Shown one piece after another: positions 17,900-26,048 of a stretch of DNA of 32,764 bases. Position 1 is the first letter of the stretch. Each line of letters opens with the position of its first letter. The notes beneath the pieces were generated by a model. It was not told the DNA's origin, made no database searches, and saw nothing but the letters and a program-made list of their open reading frames with translations. Origin of the DNA: Helicobacter labacensis (GTDB taxonomy: Bacteria; Campylobacterota; Campylobacteria; Campylobacterales; Helicobacteraceae); contig NZ_QXQQ01000019.1 of NCBI RefSeq assembly GCF_003660285.1, positions 1-32,764 of the forward strand, written 5' to 3'. The translations under genes were made by a program, and so were the position numbers.

Positions 17900-18898
17900 T
17901 TATCTTAGAGGTGGACTCCATTTTTCCTCAATCCTGCCAAATTTCCAAATCCCATAAGAGATCGCCCACACTAGCAAGAACGCCCCCGCCAAGTAGTAGC
18001 CCAAATGTCCAAAGTCTAAATTTTGGATATGCCCTAGCACCCCACTAAACTCCCAATGCATTTTCTCGCTCAACACCTGAAAGAGCTCCACCAAACCAAT
18101 CCCCAAAGCGACAACCACCCCTAGAGCTGTGATCGTGATATTGTAATAGATTTTGCGCACCGGAGTTTTAAACGCCCAATCGTAGGCTTTGACCATAAAG
18201 ATTCCATCGCAGGTGTCAAATAGGCTCATCCCAGCGGCAAATAAAATCGGCAAGGAGAGCATCCCCATAATACTCAATTTCACACTCGCATTAGCCAGCC
18301 CTAAAAGGGCGATCTCACTAGCGGTATCAAAGCCCAGCCCAAAGAGAAACCCAATAGGATAAATGTGCCAACTCTTGGATACAAAGGCAAAGAGGGGTTT
18401 GAAAAAGCGATTCATCAAACCGCGATCTTGCAACATCGCTTCTAGGGCTTCTTGGTTATAGTCTTTATTGTGGCGGGTGCGCGCGAACACCTTGAACAAG
18501 TCTAGCAGGATTACTGCGTTTAAAACCCCCACCACCAATAAGAACACTCCAGACACCAAAGTCCCCACAACGCCCCCCACTTCTTTTAACATAGGGGTAT
18601 TTTGGCTAGCCCAATGCACCGCCAAAGCACTCACAATCGTCATTAAAACTACCACGCTAGAATGCCCTAGAGAAAAATAAAACCCCACCCCCAAAGCGTC
18701 TTGCTTTTGTTGGGAGAGTTTACGAATCGTGTTGTCAATGCAGGCGATGTGATCGGCATCAAAGGCATGTTTAGCCCCAAAGAGATAGGCAAAGGAGGCG
18801 CTACTGTAAAACCTCACATCATTGGCTATCACCAGCAACACCAAGCCCAAGATGTGTAAAAACACGATGAACAGCGCATAAGGCAAACACTGGCGCAC
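17900..18898 (-). CDS. NixA-type nickel permease, copy 2
   Basis: A second NiCoT permease of 332 residues, tandem to copy 1 and in the same direction. The GTG at 18898 is chosen: AAGGTGG precedes it by five bases and the N-terminus then aligns with copy 1. An in-frame GTG at 18907 overlaps that ribosome site. The signature reads KHAFDADHIACIDNT, so the leading Arg of copy 1 is Lys here, which is a possible difference in affinity or in Ni versus Co choice. The C-terminal cytoplasmic-facing parts are the most alike; the N-terminal helices differ more. One H. pylori gene corresponds to both. Confidence 0.92.
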   Translation of the reverse strand: MRQCLPYALFIVFLHILGLVLLVIANDVRFYSSASFAYLFGAKHAFDADHIACIDNTIRKLSQQKQDALGVGFYFSLGHSSVVVLMTIVSALAVHWASQNTPMLKEVGGVVGTLVSGVFLLVVGVLNAVILLDLFKVFARTRHNKDYNQEALEAMLQDRGLMNRFFKPLFAFVSKSWHIYPIGFLFGLGFDTASEIALLGLANASVKLSIMGMLSLPILFAAGMSLFDTCDGIFMVKAYDWAFKTPVRKIYYNITITALGVVVALGIGLVELFQVLSEKMHWEFSGVLGHIQNLDFGHLGYYLAGAFLLVWAISYGIWKFGRIEEKWSPPLR

Positions 18899-18928
18899 GC
18901 AAACCACCTTAAAATTTTTTAAAGTAAT

Positions 18929-18934
18929 ATTTTA
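18929..18934 (-). promoter_or_regulatory. Predicted -10 box of nixA copy 2
   Basis: TAAAAT on the minus strand, start near 18922, about 24-base leader with AAGGTGG. It partly overlaps an AATATT dyad that could be an operator. It diverges from the terD promoter 42 bases away. Confidence 0.35.
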
Positions 18935-18975
18935 TCACAGAATGTCTTAACGATGTGTTTTGGGGAAAATCATGC

Positions 18976-18981
18976 TAGAAT
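18976..18981 (+). promoter_or_regulatory. Predicted -10 box of the ter operon
   Basis: TAGAAT preceded by GC, with start near 18988 and AAAAGGAG before the ATG at 19011. One promoter appears to serve the four genes up to 22338, since no gap between them is large enough for another. Confidence 0.5.
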
Positions 18982-19010
18982 AGGGCTCTAATTTTTCAAA
19001 AGGAGTTTTT

Positions 19011-19595
19011 ATGGCTGTTAGTTTAAGCAAAGGTGGGCGCGTTTCTTTGAGCAAGGAAAAACCCGGGCTTTCTAAAATTCTTGTGGGCTTGGGCTGGGAT
19101 GTCAATACCAGCGACACTGGGAGCGCGTTTGACTTGGACGCGTCTGTATTTCTGACCGATGCGTCTAACAAGGTCAATGATGAGAAAAATTTCGTCTTTT
19201 ATGGGAATCTCTCCAGCAAAGATGGCTCTGTGGTGCACACCGGGGATAATCGCACCGGTGAGGGTGAGGGCGATGATGAAGTGATCAAAGTGGACTTAGC
19301 TAAAGTCTCTAGCGACATTTCAGAAATCCATGTAGTGGTAACCATCCATGAAGCCGATGCGCGCCACCAGAATTTTGGCATGGTGCGCAAGGCGTTTGTG
19401 CGCGTGGTGGATGAAAATGACAACCAAGAAATCGTGCGCTACGATTTAGAAGAGGATTTCTCTGTAGAAACCGCTTTGAATTTTGGCAGGTTATATCGTG
19501 GCGAGGGCAATGAATGGAAGTTCGCCGCTGTGGGCACGGGCTTTAAGGACGGTTTGGCAGGCTTTTGCAAACAATTTGGCGTGGCGGTTTCTTAG
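19011..19595 (+). CDS. terD: TerD-family protein, first of two
   Basis: A 194-residue cytoplasmic TerD-domain protein, full length for the family. The start MAVSLSKGGRVSLSKE, the GLGWDVN core, FDLDASVFL and the acid-rich calcium-binding stretch GDNRTGEGEGDDE are diagnostic. TerD proteins bind calcium and take part in tellurite, phage and oxidative stress responses in other bacteria. None of the usual TerB, TerC or TerF partners is seen nearby. Nine bases separate it from the second TerD gene. Whether it is better called TerD or TerE cannot be settled by eye. Confidence 0.88.
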   Translation: MAVSLSKGGRVSLSKEKPGLSKILVGLGWDVNTSDTGSAFDLDASVFLTDASNKVNDEKNFVFYGNLSSKDGSVVHTGDNRTGEGEGDDEVIKVDLAKVSSDISEIHVVVTIHEADARHQNFGMVRKAFVRVVDENDNQEIVRYDLEEDFSVETALNFGRLYRGEGNEWKFAAVGTGFKDGLAGFCKQFGVAVS

Positions 19596-19604
19596 GGGCT
19601 TTTA

Positions 19605-20210
19605 ATGGCAGTTAACCTAGTTAAGGGGCAAAAAATCTCACTCAAAAAAGAGGACGGGAACGCCCTTAGGGTCTTTTGTGTGGGAGCTAACTGGGGCGCG
19701 ATCAGCAAGAAGGGCTTTTTTGGCAACACCAAAACCGAGGCGGTGGATTTGGATTTGAGCGTAGCCCTCTTTGATGGGCAGAAACGCCTGCTGGATTGCG
19801 TGTATTTTGGCAAACAGAGTGCCCCGGGGATCAAACACAGCGGGGACGATCGCACCGGAGATGTGGGCGGTGATGATGGATTAGACAATGAGGTCATTAG
19901 TATCGCGCTAGATAGCTTGGATACAGCGACCGAGCAGTTAGTCTTTGTGCTCAATTCCTACACCCACATTGATTTTGACAAAATCCCCTTTGCGAGTATC
20001 CGCTTGTATGAGGGCACACCCGATCGCGTGAACAATGTCTTTGCTACCTACAATGTAGCCAAAGATGCTACCTTTGCGGGTAAGGAGGCGATGATTTTAG
20101 GCAAACTCTACAAACACAATGAAGAGTGGAAGTTTAGCGCCATTGGCGAACCTACGGCTGATGACAAACTAGAAGGGCTCTTAGGGCAGTCTGTGCCTAA
20201 ATACCTTTGA
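19605..20210 (+). CDS. TerD-family protein, second of two
   Basis: A 201-residue TerD-domain protein, clearly diverged from its neighbour. It keeps MAVNLVKGQKISLKKED, VDLDLSVALFD and the acidic SGDDRTGDVGGDDG, which would bind calcium. Between them the text KKGFFGNTKTE is an insertion relative to the first copy. The pairing of two TerD-domain proteins of different type is typical of ter modules. The TGA overlaps the TTG start of the HD gene by 3 to 4 bases. Confidence 0.86.
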   Translation: MAVNLVKGQKISLKKEDGNALRVFCVGANWGAISKKGFFGNTKTEAVDLDLSVALFDGQKRLLDCVYFGKQSAPGIKHSGDDRTGDVGGDDGLDNEVISIALDSLDTATEQLVFVLNSYTHIDFDKIPFASIRLYEGTPDRVNNVFATYNVAKDATFAGKEAMILGKLYKHNEEWKFSAIGEPTADDKLEGLLGQSVPKYL

Positions 20211-21391
20211 GTCCCCCCAAACTCACCCCCGAACTTTTAAAACGCTTTTTTGTCGCCGCGTCCATGCGGCGTTGGAATGATCAAGCCTGCCCGGTGGAAT
20301 TTAGTGAGTTAGACAAGCAGGCGCATAAGGCGATGGTAGCGATCTTGTTAGCCAAGCACTCCCTAGAGCGCGTGGATTACTCCCGCCTTATTACTTACTT
20401 CTGTTTTGAATTTTTAAACCGCGTGGTGCTCACCGACATCAAACCCCCCATTTATTACAAACTCTTAGACACCCACCGCCAAGCCCTAGCCGACTATGTG
20501 CTAGAGGAAATACAAGAGGAGGTCAAGGGATACGCGCTTTTTAAAGACCTGCATACCTATTTATGCTACCCTCCAAAGGATTTAGAATCCGCCCTTTTGC
20601 ACGCCGCACACCATTATGTGTCCGCATGGGAGTTTAGCCTCATCTACGATTTTAACCCTAGAATGTATGGAGTCCAAGAGATCAAAGATAGTTTGGATAA
20701 CGCCCTGCTTTTAGATGGGCAATATTTAAGCCAAGTCCCCCATCTTAAACTGCTTGCCTCCATGTTTGCCCAGCTGCGCTTCCAAAAACGCTGGAGTCAG
20801 ACCCCAAGAGTGCCAGCTACTAGCGTGCTAGGGCATACCTTGTATGTCGCGCTGTGCGCTTTTTTACTCAGTTTTGATCTAGGCGCGTGTGAGAGCATGC
20901 GTATCAACCACTTCTTAGGCGGACTTTTTCACGATTTGCCCGAAATTTTGACTAGGGATATTATCTCACCCATTAAGCACGGAGTCAAGGGCTTGGACGC
21001 GTATCTTAAAGAAATAGAAGCCCAAGAGATGGAGAATAAGCTATTGCGTTATGTGAGCGTAGAGTTTAAAGAGGATTTACTCTATTTTACCCAAGAAGAA
21101 TTTGCCAATCGTTATCGCGACCCCCAGAGTCAAGCAATCCACCAAGTAGGCTTAGACACCCTATGGCAAACCTATAACCATGACCAATACAAGAGTGTGT
21201 GCGGGACTCTCTTGAAAGTTTGCGATCAACTCAGCGCCTTTATTGAGGCGAAAATGTCCATAGCCCATGGCGTGCGTAGCGACATCTTGGTGCGCGGGGC
21301 GCATAACATGCTAGATCAATACGCCTCCTTAAGTTTGCATGGCATAGACATCGGGGCGTTGTTTAGAGATTTTGCATGCGATGGCTCTTGA
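20207..21391 (+). CDS. HD-domain phosphohydrolase (YfbR/HD_3-like)
   Basis: A 394-residue cytoplasmic protein. The first 185 residues are helical and not recognised. The HD fold begins at about residue 200: His in LGHTLY, the HD pair in LFHDLPEILTRDI and a distal Asp in VCDQLSAFIEA. The FHDLPE-LTRDI text is typical of the YfbR / HD_3 nucleotide-phosphohydrolase families, which act on deoxynucleotide monophosphates or similar substrates. The TTG at 20207 (TTGA overlap) is the only early start that keeps the whole frame; an ATG 24 residues in is possible. It sits directly after two TerD genes and overlaps the next gene by 16 bases. Confidence 0.7.
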   Translation: MSPPKLTPELLKRFFVAASMRRWNDQACPVEFSELDKQAHKAMVAILLAKHSLERVDYSRLITYFCFEFLNRVVLTDIKPPIYYKLLDTHRQALADYVLEEIQEEVKGYALFKDLHTYLCYPPKDLESALLHAAHHYVSAWEFSLIYDFNPRMYGVQEIKDSLDNALLLDGQYLSQVPHLKLLASMFAQLRFQKRWSQTPRVPATSVLGHTLYVALCAFLLSFDLGACESMRINHFLGGLFHDLPEILTRDIISPIKHGVKGLDAYLKEIEAQEMENKLLRYVSVEFKEDLLYFTQEEFANRYRDPQSQAIHQVGLDTLWQTYNHDQYKSVCGTLLKVCDQLSAFIEAKMSIAHGVRSDILVRGAHNMLDQYASLSLHGIDIGALFRDFACDGS

Positions 21392-22338
21392 TCTTTGCCA
21401 CATGGCTACAAGGGGCAGCGGTGATCACCCTAGACACCCAAGCTAATGCTAAACTTGCCACCTCTAATGCCAATGAGAGCACCATGATCGCTAAATTACA
21501 AGAGAGTTTACGCCTCTATAACCAGCTCATCACCCACGCCCAAGCCAAACTCACCAAACTCCAGCAATTACAAGCCTTGCTAGAGCGCGCGCAGGAATTC
21601 ACCCACGCGCGCACCCTGCCTCCCCAAGACTCCACACTAGCCAGCCTCAAAGAGCAGATCGCGCGTTTACAAAAACGCCAAAACCATCTAAAGACTGCCA
21701 TGCAACGCCATAACACCCTCATAGAGAGCAAGCGCGCGCGCTTAGAGAAACAATGCCCATGGTTAGATTTTAAACGCGGGGTGATCACGCAGCCCTCTAG
21801 CCAACAAGCCCAACAAGCCCAAGCGTTCTTAGAAGATTTGCTAGAGCACTCCCCTAGATTAAGCGGTGCTATCTTAGCCACTCTGCTGTGCGAACATAGC
21901 CTGCAAGCGCACGCCCAAAGCGCCCAGCAGAGCCAAATCCAAGCCATGCAGAGTGCGCTTTTAGAGGGGGATTTTAAAGCCTACCGCTCTCTAGCCCAAC
22001 AACACGCCCGCGCGCAAAAAGCATTGCGCCACAAGCAAGCCCAACACGCCCAAAGCGCTTTAGCTGCCCTTGCCAAACGCCAAGCACAAATGCGCCAATT
22101 TCTCTCTCCTAGCGCGTTACAGGGGCGTTTGGAGGCTTTGAATAATACTTTGCTTACCCAACTCCTAGAAGCCAAAACCCCTAACGCCCAAGCGCGCGCC
22201 TATAGCCACTACCACCAGCAAGCCCAAGCCCTACAATTAGAATTACTCCTAGAACTCACGCGCCAACTGCACTTTCTCAACGAAACGATAGCGATGGATT
22301 CTGCGTTTAAACCCCCCTACGATCTAGGCGCGCCCTAA
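21376..22338 (+). CDS. Exported coiled-coil protein of unknown function
   Basis: A 320-residue protein with a short signal peptide (MRWLLIFATWLQGAAV), then almost wholly alpha-helical, rich in Ala, Gln, Leu and Lys, with heptad-like spacing through most of its length (LQESLRLYNQLITHAQAKL). Only two Cys are present in the mature part. The look resembles VirB5/TrbJ-type or flagellum-linked secreted coiled-coil proteins of Helicobacter, but composition bias makes that unsafe. The ATG is inside the HD gene, so it is translated from the same message. No function can be given. Confidence 0.65.
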   Translation: MRWLLIFATWLQGAAVITLDTQANAKLATSNANESTMIAKLQESLRLYNQLITHAQAKLTKLQQLQALLERAQEFTHARTLPPQDSTLASLKEQIARLQKRQNHLKTAMQRHNTLIESKRARLEKQCPWLDFKRGVITQPSSQQAQQAQAFLEDLLEHSPRLSGAILATLLCEHSLQAHAQSAQQSQIQAMQSALLEGDFKAYRSLAQQHARAQKALRHKQAQHAQSALAALAKRQAQMRQFLSPSALQGRLEALNNTLLTQLLEAKTPNAQARAYSHYHQQAQALQLELLLELTRQLHFLNETIAMDSAFKPPYDLGAP

Positions 22339-22349
22339 GGGAAGTTGGG

Positions 22350-22355
22350 TATAAT
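22350..22355 (+). promoter_or_regulatory. Predicted -10 box of the outer membrane protein gene
   Basis: TATAAT in the 42-base gap before the gene, with start near 22362 and GGAGG at 22371-22375 before the TTG at 22381. Confidence 0.55.
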
Positions 22356-22380
22356 TATCACTATATAATCGGAGGTGCGC

Positions 22381-24021
22381 TTGCGTAAGTGGATTGTCTT
22401 ATCTCTAGTTATAAGCTGGCATGAGTGCGGGGCACACCCTAAAGATGGGGTGTTTGTGGAGGGAGGTTTGATGACGGGCATGCTAAAAAGTGTGGAGTAT
22501 ATCCAGCATAACCCTTTTTGTGGTCCCTCTATTTTGTGCACTGAGGCGATCATGCAAAATGCCTCCCCTTTATTCACTACAAGCGATGTTACTAGCCCCA
22601 TCACACGCTTTAGCACCACCGCGCCCGTGAAGATCACTTTGGGGAGCAAGGGCTTGCAGATTGAAAATTTTCTGCCCTACACACTGAGCAATATTGACAT
22701 TTACATGCAAACTCCCCAGGGGCAGGTGAAAGTCGCCAGCGTGCAATCCTTGCCTAAATTCACCCAAACCTATGTCAACCCTAATCTCTTGGGTGCTTTA
22801 GCCAATGCGCCTGCTGACGCGCAATTTAGTGTCAAACCCACCCCCCAATCAGACCCCACCACCACGCGCGTGCTGGACGCTCTAAGCCAAATTAGCGTGG
22901 ACTTGAATTTGAGTTTTGCTAAAGCCCCTGATGCCAAATGGCTCACCCCCACCCCTAAGCAGGCTGAGGAACTCACCGATGCGATGCTCAATCTCACCGC
23001 TTTATTGAGCTCAAAAGCCTTTGGGGACGCGGTGCTAAATGCTCCCTTTCCCTTTTACAACACCTCCAGCGGACAACCTGTCATCTCTCCCCAAAAGGTG
23101 CTAGAAACCTACCGCGCCAAAGCGAATTTGCAGCTGGGGATTTTGAGCCCCAAGGCAGGAGAGAGTAGAATAGCGGGTTTGGGGGGACCGGGCATATTAG
23201 GGGTGCAACCCTATTTGATCAACCCCAAGAGTGCCTCTATTTGGACAAATTATCAAAATGGCTCCGCGTTGCCTATGGAGGTGATTTTGCACGAATTCGG
23301 GCACACCAAAAACTATGGGCATGATGGCAACATGACCTATGGCAAGAATGGGACGGGTTTAGTGGAACTAGGAATCAAAGCATGGAAACAATTAGGGGAG
23401 ACCAACCAACTCCCCATTAATTACGATCAAATCGCCCATGTCCCTAACCCTATTTATAACTCTAGCTTTGTGCGCGCCCTCTCTAACGCCCTGCCCTCCG
23501 GGGGCACAAGCGCGGATGCGATGGTGGGCTTTGATCTAAAAAGCGGTTACCAGCAGTATTTTAACGATGTGGTGGGTTTAGCCTACTATGGTATCCTCAA
23601 GTATAATTTCTCTAAGCGGATGGGTTATATCAAGACGATCTCACAAGTGGGGCTTGGAGTGGGCACGGATTTACTCTTGGATTTTAAGACCACTTATAAA
23701 ACCCAACGCACCCGCAAACACAGAGCGACTCATCTGGCTAACAAGAGCCTAAAAAGTGCCTTTGGGAGTTTTATTGGCTTGCGCGCCCTATGGGATTCCT
23801 ATGTGCTCAATTCTATCTACAAAAGCGCGGGCAACCTCAACGCGGTAGTGGGCTTTAATTACCGCTTTGAACACTCTAAATACAGTCTAGGCGTGTCCAT
23901 TCCCTTGATTCAAAATCCTTTGAAATTTGGCATCCACAGCAAGAATCTCACAGGGAACATGGTGCTCTACGATGGGGCTAGCCATTTCAATGTCTTTTTC
24001 AACTACGGTTGGGTGTTTTAG
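22381..24021 (+). CDS. Hop/Hom-like outer membrane protein with HExxHxxxxxH motif
   Basis: A 546-residue protein. TTG at 22381 is chosen because GGAGG lies five bases before it; the GTG at 22375 overlaps that site. An atypical signal sequence (KWIVLSLVISWHECGA) is followed by GVFVEGGLMTG, close to the N-termini of Helicobacter outer membrane proteins. The last 150 residues alternate as beta strands and end in aromatic F (FFNYGWVF), the usual barrel insertion signal. In the passenger part, His304-Glu305-x-x-His308-x5-His314 (HEFGHTKNYGH) matches the zinc-binding pattern of metzincin proteases except for the middle Gly. It adjoins mnmE, as a Hom-family gene does in H. pylori (HP1453, from memory). 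Confidence 0.72.
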   Translation: MRKWIVLSLVISWHECGAHPKDGVFVEGGLMTGMLKSVEYIQHNPFCGPSILCTEAIMQNASPLFTTSDVTSPITRFSTTAPVKITLGSKGLQIENFLPYTLSNIDIYMQTPQGQVKVASVQSLPKFTQTYVNPNLLGALANAPADAQFSVKPTPQSDPTTTRVLDALSQISVDLNLSFAKAPDAKWLTPTPKQAEELTDAMLNLTALLSSKAFGDAVLNAPFPFYNTSSGQPVISPQKVLETYRAKANLQLGILSPKAGESRIAGLGGPGILGVQPYLINPKSASIWTNYQNGSALPMEVILHEFGHTKNYGHDGNMTYGKNGTGLVELGIKAWKQLGETNQLPINYDQIAHVPNPIYNSSFVRALSNALPSGGTSADAMVGFDLKSGYQQYFNDVVGLAYYGILKYNFSKRMGYIKTISQVGLGVGTDLLLDFKTTYKTQRTRKHRATHLANKSLKSAFGSFIGLRALWDSYVLNSIYKSAGNLNAVVGFNYRFEHSKYSLGVSIPLIQNPLKFGIHSKNLTGNMVLYDGASHFNVFFNYGWVF

Positions 24022-25401
24022 CTATTTGCCCAAGCAAAATTGCGCAAAGAGCGCATCTAGCACTTCCTCAGTTTGGTAGGGTTTGCTAAGAGTAGCGATG
24101 CTCTCCAAAGCGTCTTTGAGGTGGTAGGAAAACAATTCTAATTCTAGGGTATCTAGAGTGCGACTAGCCTCCTTTAGGTGCGCGATCGTGTGTTCTAGGG
24201 CTTGTTGCTGGCTTAAAGAGGTCAAGATGAGATCATCATTGGGGTTATCCTCCAGCAACAGAGGTTGCAACGCATCCTTAAGCAAGGTTAAACAGGGTTC
24301 TTTGGTGTTTATATACAGAGGGGGTAGACTTAAAAAGGGCAGGGCATTTAAGATCGCTTGGGTGTCTAGCTGGGGAGGGCAGTCGTTTTTATTGAAGATC
24401 ACACAGAGCGTTTTAGAGTTTTGGGCTTGCAACAATTCTAAGAGGTGTTGATCTTGGTCATCTAGAGGAGCAGAGAGATCAAAGAGGGCTAAGATCACAT
24501 CGCTTTCTTGCATACTTTTTAAACTCTTAGCGATTCCTAAGCGTTCTATGGCATCTTCAGTAGGGCGGATGCCAGCTGTGTCTATAATTCTCAAAGAACT
24601 CCCATACAGGCTGATCACTTCCTCTATCGTGTCCCTAGTAGTGCCCGCTATTTCGCTCACCAACGCGCGTTCCTCCAAAAGCAGGGCGTTTAGAAAGGAG
24701 CTCTTCCCCACATTGGGTTTTCCCACAATGCTAAGACGATACCCTTCTAAATGCGCGCCCTTGGATTGAGAAACGCTTAAGGTGTTTTGGAGCGCGCTGA
24801 GAGTCTCTTGCAATGTGGTTTGCATGCGTGTGTTTAAATCTAGGGGTAAATCTTCTTCGGCGTAGTCAATGAGCGCTTCTGCGCTGGCTAATAACTCCAA
24901 TAAAGCACCCCGGATGCGCTTAACAAAGTCTTTTAAAGCCCCTTTGAGTTGTTTAGCCATCGCCTTAGCGTAATTAGCGCTCTTGGCTTCTAAGAGTTTA
25001 GCTAGCGCGTCCACTTGGCAGAGATCCATTTTGCCCCCTAAAAGCGCGCGCCTGGTGAACTCCCCATTTTGCGCCAAGATAGCCCCATAATCCAAACAGG
25101 CTTGCAAGATCAAGCGCGCCACCACCATGCCCCCATGGCATTGGATTTCTGCAACATCCTCGCCCGTATAACTATGGGGACCTTTAAAATACAGGGCTAG
25201 ACACAGATCTAAAAGAGTGCTTTGGGTGTCGTAAACAGACACTAAGCTGGCATGTCTAGGGGTGAAATGTGTTTGCTGGCAGAGGGCTTGCAAAATCTCT
25301 AGACTTTTGGGACCACTTAGCTTGATGATGGCGATCGCGCCTAGCCCCGGGGGGGTGGCGATAGCCACAATGGTGCTAGAATTAGGGTTTGTGGAAGTCA
25401 T
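24022..25401 (-). CDS. mnmE: tRNA uridine-5-carboxymethylaminomethyl modification GTPase MnmE
   Basis: With MnmG it modifies the wobble uridine of several tRNAs. The protein is 459 residues from the ATG at 25401; a TTG at 25410 would add three. The N-terminal folate-binding domain has the family pattern (IVAIATPPGLGAIAIIKLSG). The G domain has GKPNVGKSSFLN, the TTRDTIEE switch and DTAGIR. It ends with FAQFCLGK, where the terminal CxGK Cys is catalytic. The start lies inside the khpB gene. It closes the long minus-strand block and meets the outer membrane protein gene with no spacer, stops abutting at 24021 and 24022. Confidence 0.96.
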   Translation of the reverse strand: MTSTNPNSSTIVAIATPPGLGAIAIIKLSGPKSLEILQALCQQTHFTPRHASLVSVYDTQSTLLDLCLALYFKGPHSYTGEDVAEIQCHGGMVVARLILQACLDYGAILAQNGEFTRRALLGGKMDLCQVDALAKLLEAKSANYAKAMAKQLKGALKDFVKRIRGALLELLASAEALIDYAEEDLPLDLNTRMQTTLQETLSALQNTLSVSQSKGAHLEGYRLSIVGKPNVGKSSFLNALLLEERALVSEIAGTTRDTIEEVISLYGSSLRIIDTAGIRPTEDAIERLGIAKSLKSMQESDVILALFDLSAPLDDQDQHLLELLQAQNSKTLCVIFNKNDCPPQLDTQAILNALPFLSLPPLYINTKEPCLTLLKDALQPLLLEDNPNDDLILTSLSQQQALEHTIAHLKEASRTLDTLELELFSYHLKDALESIATLSKPYQTEEVLDALFAQFCLGK

Positions 25402-26047
25402 TGACGACAATGTAGCGTTGGTTATCCGCGTTGCTTTGGCAGGCTACATACTTGTTAGGGAATGTTTCGCGCAGACGCTTCAGGGCAATATGGAGCAATA
25501 AACCATCTAAGGGCTTGGTCTTGGCTTTCCCCACTTCATGCACCACCATGATCACACTTTGCAGGTAATTCTCCATAATCTCTTCTTGTTTCTTTAAGAA
25601 GTGTGCCACCTCTAGACGGATATTATAGCCGTATTTGGGATGAATCCAATTGAAGAGCAAGTAGGACAAAGCGTTGTAGCGGTAACCCTTTTCCCCGATG
25701 AGCAAGGCGCAATCCTCCCCATTGATCTCAATCAACAAGGTCTTAGGATCGTAGAGTTCCACTTGGATAAAATCAATATGGTAGGGGATACGCGCCAATA
25801 GCGCGCGGACTTCATTTTGGATTTCTGTAATTTTAGAGTGGGGATCGCTAGTTGGCTCAGGTGGTGGGGGTGGGGGGGGTTTTAGTTTTTGGCACACTTC
25901 TATAATAGCCTGCTTTTTGCCAAAGCCCAAAAAGCCCTTGGAGGGCACTTGGATCACCTCATATTGCAAATCTGAGATCAAACAATCCAACTCTGTGGCG
26001 GCTTTGAAGAGAGCTTCCTCTAAACTATCGGCGACAACGCTTTTCAT
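25382..26047 (-). CDS. khpB: RNA-binding protein KhpB (Jag/SpoIIIJ-associated)
   Basis: A 221-residue cytoplasmic RNA-binding protein. An N-terminal Jag_N domain (VADSLEEALFKAATELDC, SKGFLGFGKKQA) is joined by a run of about seven prolines to a KH-like domain (LLIGEKGYRYNALSYLLF) and a C-terminal R3H-like segment (LKRLRETFPNK). Its location next to yidC is conserved in bacteria and in H. pylori (HP1451). The proline run is coded by C runs of five and eight, the latter at 25872-25879, a length at which slippage is possible. The ATG at 26047 starts just after the yidC stop. Confidence 0.88.
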   Translation of the reverse strand: MKSVVADSLEEALFKAATELDCLISDLQYEVIQVPSKGFLGFGKKQAIIEVCQKLKPPPPPPPEPTSDPHSKITEIQNEVRALLARIPYHIDFIQVELYDPKTLLIEINGEDCALLIGEKGYRYNALSYLLFNWIHPKYGYNIRLEVAHFLKKQEEIMENYLQSVIMVVHEVGKAKTKPLDGLLLHIALKRLRETFPNKYVACQSNADNQRYIVVNDFHKP

Positions 26048-26048
26048 C

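Noticed and set aside
21516-21947. Cys- and Trp-rich frame antisense to the coiled-coil gene
   Set aside because: The Cys/Trp/Arg richness is what the complement of Ala/Gln/His-rich codons gives; no start signal.
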